NCBI GenBank assembly: GCA_963580285.1
Contig: OY757014.1
Coordinates: forward strand, 20,810,088-20,874,087
Length of the DNA: 64,000 nt
Direction of reading: 5' to 3'
Source: Lucinisca nassula
Taxonomy: Eukaryota; Mollusca; Bivalvia; Lucinida; Lucinidae
Below, piece after piece: positions 34,678 through 43,599 of this stretch. Numbering within the stretch: position 1 is the stretch's first letter; each line of letters begins with the position of its first letter. The notes under the pieces are model-generated. The model worked only from the letters and a program-made list of their open reading frames with translations. It was not told the DNA's origin and made no database searches. A program made the position numbers and the translations under genes.

Positions 34678-34789
34678 ATAATAAACAACGATACATAGGC
34701 TGACTAATGGCATGCAACATATAGTAAGACCAATGCGTTAATTTTTGACATTATTTTAATAATCGACATATGTAGTTATTGTAGGAGAA

Positions 34790-35069
34790 CATCACGTGAA
34801 CAACTCCGTGATATGACCCCCTCCCCCACACCCACCCTGCCTAAACCTCACTTTATATAGAGACAACTGAGGTTTGAAGTGGTAGTCATAATCTTTTTTA
34901 TTTCTGCTTCAAGGCATAGGTTGTGGGTACTCGTGCGGTTCTAACGAGCACCCTCAACCTATGTTTGTAGTATAAATAATAATAAAAAATGTCACTGATT
35001 TTCATAAAAAAGGTTGCCATTTTGGAGATGTAAAAATGCACTATGTCTCACGGGTGAGTTATCGTAATG
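34790..35069 (+). mobile_element. Central-palindrome MITE, family B
   Basis: CATCACGTGAACAACTCCG to GGTGAGTTATCGTAATG. The palindrome is reduced: GGGTACTCG joins directly to TGCGGTTCTAACGAGCACC. Confidence 0.7.
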
Positions 35070-35189
35070 AACATTAAAGCAGCCAGTTTTATAAAATACT
35101 CCTGAGCTAACTAGTATCCACTGCATGAATGTCGTTATTTTTTCCATTCTATGTGGAGCATACTGCGCAACAGTAATCCACGAACACAT

Positions 35190-35715
35190 TTGCAGTTAAT
35201 CGGGCCACTAATATGACAGCGGAACAGTATTCCGAAGACACAATTGCAGCTAATCTGGTTACTGATATGACAGCGGAACAGTATTCCACAAACAAAATTG
35301 CAGCTAATCGGGTCACTGATATGACAGCGGAACAGTATTCCACAAACACATTTGCAGTGAATCGGGTCACTGATATGACAGCGGAACAGTATTCCGGAAA
35401 CACATTTGCAGTTAATCGGGCCACTGATATGACAGCGGAACAGTATTACACAAACGCAATTGCAGTTAATCGGGCCACTGATATGACAGTGGAACAGTAT
35501 TACACAAACGCAATTGCAGCTAATCGGGCCACTGATATGACAGTGGAACAGTATTCCACAAACAAAATTGCAGCTAATCGGGCCACTGATATGACAGTGG
35601 AACAGTATTCCACAAACACAATTGCAGCTACAGTAATTGTGTCACTGATATGACAGCGAACAGTATTCCACAAACACAATTGTAGCTAATCGGGCCACTG
35701 ATATGACAGGTTACT
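35190..35715 (+). repeat. 54-bp minisatellite, about nine units
   Basis: Units carry CTGATATGACAGCGGAACAG, TATTCCACAAACACAATTGC and AGCTAATCGGGCC. The period is a multiple of three, so frames stay open on both strands: plus reads TDMTAEQYSTNTIAANRA-like 18-residue repeats (35213-35653). The last unit before 35640 breaks the frame. No signal peptide, start context or flanking gene supports translation. Confidence 0.8.
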
Positions 35716-35781
35716 GCCATATCTTTTCTTGTAAGTTATTGTTTGTGTGTAAAATATGTATGTTCTATAACTCGAAATAGA

Positions 35782-36060
35782 CATCACGTGAACAAGTCCG
35801 TGAAACGAAAATCCCCCTAAATCCAACTTTATAAAGAGAAAACTGGGGTTTACGGGGGTATACATTATGTTTCTTATTTCTGCTCCAAGACATAGGGTAT
35901 GGGTATTCGTTAGAACCGCCTCAACGAGGTGGTTCTAACGAGCACCCGGAATCTATGTTTGCAGTATCAATAAGAAAAATATCACATATTTTCATCAGAA
36001 AAGTAGCCATTTTGGAGATGTGAAAAATGCACTATGTCACACGGGTGTGTTATTGTAATG
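35782..36060 (+). mobile_element. Central-palindrome MITE, family B
   Basis: CATCACGTGAACAAGTCCGTG to CGGGTGTGTTATTGTAATG; palindrome about 35900-35945. A further terminal fragment follows at 36085-36136. Confidence 0.75.
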
Positions 36061-36139
36061 ATACGTTCAAACAAAAAATAATAGTTTTGAGGATATGAAA
36101 AACTGCACTTTGTCACACCAAAGTGTTATCGTAATGGTT

Positions 36140-36415
36140 TAGTAAGGGTTGGGCTGCGCCTTTACATGTCGAAAATGGTCCCTCCAAGTCACCGATATTG
36201 GTTTTACAGCTGGACAAGATCTGCTGTCATTGAAGCCGGTTAGAGTAAAGGAGCATATTTTTGTTTGTCCAGTTTCCCCCTTTTCTCCTTTACTTCTCTT
36301 TTATCCCCTCTACTATTTTTTCTGTCTCTTTTCTCCCCTTGGCTGGGGGGACGACAAAAATGACCCATAAAGGTTGACGTGTCGTTAAACCCCAATACAG
36401 TCAATCAATGGTCAC
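36140..36415 (+). mobile_element. Possible retroposon 3' end with (AATC) tail
   Basis: A pyrimidine-rich tract is followed by GACGTGTCGTTAAACCCC and AATACAGTCAATCAATGG, a tail type common for LINE or SINE 3' ends. The rest is not recognised. Low confidence. Confidence 0.35.
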
Positions 36416-36536
36416 GGTAGGTGGAAACCTTCCACCCTCACAGCTCCTTTCATTTATAAAAGACAAAACAACCATCTATGATTCATAGAACTGTCCACCT
36501 AATGTAAGTTTACAAAACCCCATTGTGTACACTTTA

Positions 36537-36600
36537 GTTTTAAGTCCCATCAACAACTAAAGTCATATGTGGATGGGACCTCGGTTTAAAGACTCATCGC
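36537..36600 (-). mobile_element. tRNA-derived SINE (CTCACT-tail family), tail part
   Basis: TTTTAAGTCCCATCAACAAC to CCTCGGTTTAAAGACTC. It stops at the edge of a family A MITE. Confidence 0.5.
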
Positions 36601-36831
36601 ATCACGAAAACACGCCTATATAATTTTGACGCCCTTGAACCCCACTTTTATATAGAAAAACTGGGGTTTGCAGGGGTATACCTTATTTTAATTAGGCGGT
36701 TCTGACGAGTACCCACAATCTATAGTTTAGAGCACAAATAAGAAAAATATCACAATATTTCATCTCAAAAATTGTCGTTTTTTCCGACGTTAAAACTTAC
36801 AATGTATTTGTATAGGCGTGTTTTCGTAATG
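36600..36831 (+). mobile_element. Central-palindrome MITE, family A, left palindrome arm lost
   Basis: CATCACGAAAACACGCC to GGCGTGTTTTCGTAATG, with only GGCGGTTCTGACGAGTACCC at the centre. Confidence 0.7.
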
Positions 36832-36943
36832 GGAAGTCTGGATGAGTTCCAAATCTAACCCGCGCCCCTCGTTTATGAGGAGAGTAGGTTAATTACATGT
36901 ATACCCGCTTCTTAAACTCCTTGTACCTTAAGCAAACAGTGTA

Positions 36944-37220
36944 CATTACGAAAACACGCCTATACTAATACATTGTAAAGTTTATCATTGAAAAAACTAA
37001 AACAGTTAGATGAAAAATTGTGATATTTTTCTTATTTCTGCTCATAATATAGATTGTGGGTACTCGTTAGAACCGCCTCATCGAGGCGGTTCTAAAGAGT
37101 ACCCACAATCTGTTTTTGAGCAGAAATAAGAAAAAATGGTTTACCCCTGTAAACCCCAGTTTTACTATATAAAAGTGGGGTTCAAGGGGGGCAACATTAT
37201 ATAGGCGTGTTTTCGTGATG
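36944..37220 (-). mobile_element. Central-palindrome MITE, family A, complete
   Basis: CATTACGAAAACACGCCTATA to TATAGGCGTGTTTTCGTGATG, with palindrome about 37057-37106. Best reference copy for family A. Confidence 0.8.
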
Positions 37221-37330
37221 AGTCCCGGACCAGACGGCATTGTTTGCCTATGTCGCTTTTAGGCAACGCTATGTAAGGCAAGCCAAAAGCAAAATACAAA
37301 GCAAAGTAAATCTTTAAACCACATTTGAAA

Positions 37331-38530
37331 GTGAACCCCCATTTTGAAATTTTCAAGCTATGGTTCGAAAACGTCAAAGGTGTCAAAGAAAAGCTGCACA
37401 ATAATTATTTAAACCACGAGTTCAACTTTCAAACTCGGATTGAAGCATGTTTTGTGCATCAAGCATAACAAAGCAGTTGGAAGGCACCAAAAATTAATAC
37501 CCGGTTTCAAGTTCAAGCTGTGGTTTGGAGGTTTTTGTGCACTTGGCTTACCATAGCTTTGCATATGTGGGTTAATGAAGACTTGTCAGCTCCAACATTT
37601 TTTGGCCAGTTTTGAAGCAACTTATGGTTAAAGTTTATGAATATTATCATGCCACCAGAACCGAATGAGAACTAGTAAACGTTCAAATCACTCGACAGTG
37701 CATGCACTTATAACAGCAATTATGCCTTCATTTGCAGTCTGCAAAGGGCACTTGATAGGCAAACATGGCAATCGTGTTCTAACAAGGAAATGAGATAATG
37801 AAGTATTCCATAGAAACTATAATCAAAAACAATAACAGACCTCCGACAAGGAAAAAATGATTTTCCCATCAGTTGCATTTTCGTGCATGCAATATTAAAC
37901 CATTTGCGAGTTTAATCAGTCCGGTGTTTTCATGCACAGTGACGGGAAGAGCTTGTGTGTGAGGCGGGAGGCGGGGGTGGTGGTACGAATGGACTTCTTT
38001 TCGTTTTTTAACCAATAGTTTGGAATAGACTATCATCAGATGCAATAGAGGCTAATATCTCTAGCATGTAAAAAGCCAGCCTCGACGTACTATGGATGAC
38101 CTATTATTAGGATGACGCACTCGTATGAAAATTGTTTTTTTATCATTGCTCCAAAACTACTTTTTATCTGATTAAGTTGTGTGTTTTTGTCGTTTTTGCT
38201 GCAAAGGTAGATTGTTAGTGCCTGTTAATGAGGTGGTTCTAACGAGCACTAACAATCTGTGTAAATAAAAATAAAATAAAATTCATGTAAACCACACCAT
38301 TCTTCACGTAAATTATAGTTTTAAAGGGCATTGGCAGATTTGTTACGGTGAGATAAGGGTCATATGTGAAAACATCCAGGGAGTTTTTCAAGGGTATTTA
38401 GAATACTACTTTATATTACGATATGCGTTTTTCTTATCTAACAATTCTAATTAGACCATGAAAGTAAAAATGTCGAACTGCGTTGACAGTGCTTGAATAG
38501 CGAATGACAGAACTGCATTGAAGGAACTGA
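37331..38530. repeat. 1.3-kb direct duplication, copy 1
   Basis: Starts GTGAACCCCCATTTTGAAAT and ends near GAACTGCATTGAAGG. Includes GCTCCAACATTTTTTGGCC, GTGACGGGAAGAGCTTG and a degraded palindromic MITE (about 38120-38330, GGTGGTTCTAACGAGCAC). No long frame. Confidence 0.8.
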
Positions 38531-38637
38531 TTATCCCCCGACCGAATAGGTTTGGGATATAGCGATCAGCCTGGCGTCCGTCCATCCGTCTGTCCGTCCG
38601 TTCGTAGACGCAGCCTTGTGATGGCCATAATTGAACG
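38531..38637 (-). mobile_element. Solo right end of the CCCCCGACC-type tandem-core element
   Basis: ATCCCCCGACC...GGTTTGGGATATAGCGATC, CTGGCGTCCGTCC, CTGTCCGTCCGTTCG, then ACGCAGCCTTGTGATGGCC. In reverse this matches the right end at about 46050-46146. No core repeats are present. Confidence 0.65.
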
Positions 38638-39850
38638 TGAACCCCCATTTTGAAATTTTCAAGCTATGGTTCGAAAACTTCAAAGGTTTCAAAGAAAAGC
38701 TGCACAACAGTTCTTTAAACCACGATATCAACTTTCAAACTCGGGCTGAAGCACGTATTGTGCATCAGGCATAACAAAAGCGGCTTGGAGGCACCAAACA
38801 TTAATACCCCGGTTTCAAGTTCAAGCTGTGGTTTGGCGGTTTATTGCGCACTTTGATTGCCATAGCTATGCATATGTGGGTTAATCAAGACTTGTCAGCT
38901 CCAACATTTTTTGGCCAGTTTTGAAGCAACTTATGGTTAAAGTTTATGAATATTATCATGCCACCAGAACCAAATGAGAACTAGTAAACGTTCAAATCAC
39001 TCGACAGAGCATGTACTAATAACAGCCATTATGCCTTCATTTGTAGTCCGTAAAGGGCACTTGATAGGCAAACGTGGCAATCAGGTTCTAACAAGGAAAT
39101 GAGTACATTGTAAATGAAGTATTCAATAGAAACTATTATCAAAAACAATAACAGACCTCCAACCGAAGAATAAGTTTTTTTATCCGATAAGTTGCATTTT
39201 CGTGCATGCAATATTAAACCATTTGCGAGTTTAATCAGTCTGGTGTTTTCATGCACAGTGACGGGAAGAGCTTGTGTGTGAGGCGGGAGGCGGGGGCGGG
39301 GTGGTGGTACGAATGGACTTCTTTTCGTTTTTTAACCTATAGTTTGGAATAGACTATCATCAGATGCAATAGAGGCTAATATCTCTAACATGTAAAAGCC
39401 AGCCTCGACGTACTATGGATGACCTATCATTAGGATGACGCACTCGTATGAAATTTGTTTTTTTACCATTCCTCCAAAATTACTTTTTCTGATTTAGTGG
39501 TGTGTTTTTGTCCTTGTTGCTGCAAAGGTAGATTGTTAGTGCCTGTTAATGAGGTGGTTCTAACGAGCACTAACAATCCGTGTTATTAAAAAGAAAAGAA
39601 AATTCATGCAAACCATATCATTCTTCGCGTAAATTATAGTTTTAAAGTGCATTGGTGGATTTGATAAGGTGAAATAAGGGTCATATGTGAAAACATCCAG
39701 GGAGGTTTTTTAAGGGTATTTAGAATGCCGCTATACACCTCGATAGGCGTTTTTCTTATTTAACAATTTTAATTAGACCATCAAAGTAAAAATGTCTAAT
39801 TGCCTTGACAGTGCTTGAATAGCGAATAACAGAACTGCATTGAAGATACT
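38638..39850. repeat. 1.3-kb direct duplication, copy 2
   Basis: Same order of blocks as copy 1, offset by about 1307-1321 bp, with scattered substitutions and short indels. Ends at GAACTGCATTGAAG, where copy 1 meets the solo element end. Confidence 0.8.
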
Positions 39851-40099
39851 TACCCTGAGTCAATGTTATAAAGCATACCAACCACATTTTTATCGATTAT
39901 GCGATTGAAAACAATTGCCGATTGTTTCTGGGCTGGGAAAGTGACCCTTAACAGAGAATTGAACTGTTTTAGTCATTATTTTTATGAAGATTTGGAGGAC
40001 ATAAACAGATTCAAATTATCTTCCATAGTATCTGAGCTATAACAATTCGAAGTCTGAAATAGTTTGGTTTGAATAGCCAATTTGCCTTTTTTGGGGAAA

Positions 40100-40334
40100 G
40101 TACTGTTTTCGGAAGGTAAGTTGACAGTGACGTTAAAGGGTAAACCATCACAGGTAGGTTTGACAGGTTGTACCGTTATCATTATCATACCCTTCATTGG
40201 TTGGCAAGGCAGATTGCACCGTTATAATTATCGTAACCGAAGCGTTGTTACCTTTTGGCAACAATAGCCAGTGCTTAACAACAAAAATATTCGCTGACGT
40301 CACTTTCAACTTTTCCTCCGACAACAGTAACTGT
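40100..40334 (-). mobile_element. MITE Y, inverted copy
   Basis: TTTTCGGAAGGTAAGTTGAC to CAACTTTTCCTCCGACAAC. Opposite orientation to 23310-23543. Confidence 0.6.
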
Positions 40335-40470
40335 CCTTTGTGCTTTCCGGTATTGACTTTTCGTTAGGATATAGTGGTTTCGTGTTCGTGTTTCTTTCCC
40401 TTTGGTGTCTCTGATTTGAGGTGTGGGTTTTTTGTATTGGTTACTGTTCATTGTCTTCACTACTATTTTG
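40331..40470 (+). mobile_element. Penelope-like element, 140-bp 3' end
   Basis: CTGTCCTTTGTGCTTTCCGG to CTTCACTACTATTTTG in sense. It starts exactly at AGTAACTGTCC, a string that occurs both at the end of MITE Y and in Penelope-like UTRs. Confidence 0.7.
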
Positions 40471-41426
40471 TGTTAAATTCGAGGATATATTTATGAACTT
40501 ATTATGATTTGCTTGCACCACACTATCGCGTTTGAACTGTCGCAAAAGAAGAAATTGTTGAAAAAAAAAAACAACAAAAAAAACCCACACACAACGAAAT
40601 ACATCGTTTGCACTTTACAAAAACCGCATAATACATTTAAGTGATAACTGAAACAAAAATGTCCGGGTCAGTTATGTCTAGTGTACGGCATGTACCCGAA
40701 TAGACCTGGATGCTATATAAACTGGCGGAATGTCTGACATCTTAATCCGTGTTACCTATTTTAGTGCGGAACTAAATATCCCATAGATTATGCGATTTCC
40801 GATTGAAAATATTATTTTTGTTCACATAGCTTTCGGTAATTTTGTTCAATTAGTGTTAGTCTGAAACCAACTGAACAGCAATTATTTGTGCACTTAACGG
40901 TGAATCGTAGTAAGAAATGTCCGGCCGATTAGTTCAAAGATAAAGATTGAAATTATTATGACATAATGGGATTTCTTCTGTGTCAAGTTGGTTTGGTCGC
41001 CATGAGGCGAGAAAAACCGGGTCTAATGACAAGATTTTAATTATTCCATGGAGGGGCACGTGGCCTGACAGACCAATCAGATTATTTTGATGAACTGCGA
41101 CCCATTCAATAACCTAAAACAGTCTACCTAAATATCGAAAAAGTGGTTCCTGTAATTACCGAAAATAAAATAAATCTTAATAGTGAGAAAAAAATGTTAT
41201 CTTATTCCTAGAGGTTTACATCATTAACATTTAAACAAATTTAGCGATTTCTAATTATGATCCATTTTTGGTTCTACTGTAACAATACATTATTATTTTC
41301 TGTGCACTTCTGTGAAATATAATTATTACTCTATAAAAGCATTATCGCCAGTCAAATCGCCCCATGTCACCTCCAAGATCCTAGATCACACAAATATAAC
41401 CAAAACTGTTTAATGTCTTTTGTAGA
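40471..41426. other. No gene seen
   Basis: About 950 bp of AT-rich DNA with a short A/CA-rich run (40560-40600). Nothing recognised. Confidence 0.5.
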
Positions 41427-41582
41427 AGCCTCCGTGGTTTAGTGGTTATGCTCGTCGCCTTGTAAACCAGGGGTCGCAGGATCGATCCCGGCTGTATTAA
41501 GACTTTCGGATGAGTCTTTAAATCGAGGTCCCGTCTCCGTATGAACTTTATGAGTCGTAAAACTCAAACACTCACTCACTTA
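41427..41582 (+). mobile_element. tRNA-derived SINE (CTCACT-tail family), intact copy
   Basis: AGCCTCCGTGGTTTAGTGG (A box), GGATCGATCCCGG (B box, about 41479-41491), GATGAGTC, TCGAGGTCCCGTCTCC, and tail AAACACTCACTCACT. Best copy for the family consensus. Confidence 0.75.
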
Positions 41583-41811
41583 ATGTCTTTTCTTTGTGAA
41601 ATTCCAATCGTTGACGTTGAAAGGTTTCCCTACAGAAAGCGCTAATGGGTCGATTGAGGGTATTCTTGAACTGAGACTTAGACTGTTCCATTCAACGCGC
41701 GAATGCCAATATTTTATTCAAACAGGGTAGATGCTGATCGGACGCCGCGTTCTGGGGCGTCTGATTTTGGACTAGATTGTTTGCCAAGCCCAATCAGATT
41801 TTATAGATATA

Positions 41812-42378
41812 CTAGGGACAAAAAATAAGGGAACCCTCAAATTCAAATAGAAAGAAGCAAAACTTCAATGTCACAGGGAAGGTTTATATCCAAAGGGGAT
41901 CGGTATCTGGTCCATGCATCACGAGCATTGATGCATGCACGACACCGACTGGGCATGCTAGTGATTGTGCGACGGATTATCTCCCTTGGTATCCGTCGCC
42001 ATTTTTCTTGCAATGCTCGGCCAAGCTGTTGCAAGGTGTCACAAGGCACGGTCTGTTGCGCACGCGGCGACCCAAGACATCCCAAATATGCTCAATCGGC
42101 GACATATAGGGGGATTTGGCTGGCCACGGCAGTGCCCTTGCACCTTGTTGTATCTGAAATTCGACGGCAACACGGGCTCGATGTGGGCGTGCGTTGTCGT
42201 CTTGGAACTCGAAGTTCCCACCAATGCGCCGGGCGAATGGGACAACCACTGGGCGTAAAATTGGGTCTACGTAACGCTGGCCAGTCAAGCTACCTTGAAC
42301 GATCATTGTAACTTGACTGGCCATCGTTATGTAGACTAAATTCCAAGTCGACAATACACGCCCACATGTGAAGAACAT
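41812..42378 (-). pseudogene. Tc1-like transposase, 3' half, frameshifted
   Basis: Minus strand. GSLTGQRYVDPILRP, then the second catalytic Asp in FQDDNARPH (about 42203-42177), then SPIEHIWDVLGRRV with the catalytic Glu near 42093, a DD34E spacing typical of Tc1. A frameshift between about 42060 and 42080 moves the C-terminus into the frame reading TLQQLGRALQEKWRRIPRE to about 41885. The N-terminal DNA-binding part and first Asp are missing. The right inverted end seems kept next to a TA (TA at 41810-41811, then CTAGGGACAAAAAATAAGGG), as expected for Tc1 insertions. No matching left end is seen. Confidence 0.8.
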
Positions 42379-42918
42379 GTTAATTTGCCTTTTTCTTCTT
42401 CAATCCACTTTGGCTTCCATGTAGAAGCTCTTGGCTGTTCAGTGTGTTCCTTCAATCGGTTGAATAGTACTGTTGCAATTATCTTACCCGGTAATTGATC
42501 ATAGTGTACAATCGTTTATTACAAACTGACAACTGACCTTCTTGAATGTATTAAGCGCATTGAACGATAGCTCTATCCCAGCGGCCTGATGTCCTAAATC
42601 AAGGACATATAATTTTTATCTATCAAATTATGCGCTAGACTTCCACACCATATCAAAGGTAGATTTATTTATGTATGGTGTTAGATACTGGTCCAAAGAT
42701 TAGTCGGTACTACCCAGCCCTTCTTGCCCTTAACCGGGATTCAAAGGCGACAGACTGCGCAGTTTTATTTTCAAGTTCTTTTATAAAAATTCTAGGATGA
42801 TTACTAAAAATCATTAAGTGGATAACGTATGAAGTTAGTCGTTGGTTCACATAATAATTTAGACCGACAAGACCAAACCCATTGAAAGCTTTTTAAAAGC
42901 AGTTAACTTGTTAAATAA
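42379..42918. other. No gene seen
   Basis: Unique-looking; no extension of the transposase upstream of 42378 was recognisable. Confidence 0.4.
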
Positions 42919-43590
42919 CAGAAGTAAAGGCAATGATAACGAATCGATACAATTAACCCACACCTCCCATCAGAGATACACATTGGAAGGAAACACATAC
43001 ATGAAATAACTAGACCCTAATGGAAACATCAATAGCGGACAGCGAAAAGGACAGTTACTTTCCCACAACATGGCCAATTGGCTATCCCAAACAAAAATAT
43101 ATCAGCGATACACGCATTCAAAGACGAACTATAACACAAATAAACGGCGACAGAAGAATGTCAGTGAAAGGTATTTCACAGGTGGGGGTGGGGGGCTTAA
43201 ATCGATTTTACGCGGCCGCAATCCTTGCCCCTTACTTGCGTCGCGATTTAGACAGATACTTTAAGGCCTCCTAATTCAGCAGGGCCACATCTCCGAGAGC
43301 ACAAAAATTAGACTACCGCAGAGATTGAACAACGGTGAGGACTCAACGGCAAAATATGACTGAAATGCTGGAGCAAAAGAAAAACAACAGTTAGACTCCG
43401 ATGGGCCGACCAAAGACAGAGCATCAGGTACCAACCAGCATTACATAATTCTAAGCGAACTTTTACAGTGAAACCCTCATCGAATCCGAGGCCTGAGCCA
43501 CCGGCATGCAATTAAAGAGGGAAGCAAAGTTATCAACCGTGATTGGGTTAACTACCATTCATGCAGTCTGTCGTATAACATTTATGTTGT
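42919..43590 (-). mobile_element. Penelope-like element, 3'-end copy
   Basis: Antisense, from GAAGTAAAGGCAATGATAAC through the full 3' UTR into the end of the RT frame (GCAATTAAAGAGGGAAGC at about 43510), breaking off after TTTATGTTGT. Confidence 0.75.
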
Positions 43591-43599
43591 AATAAAGAC

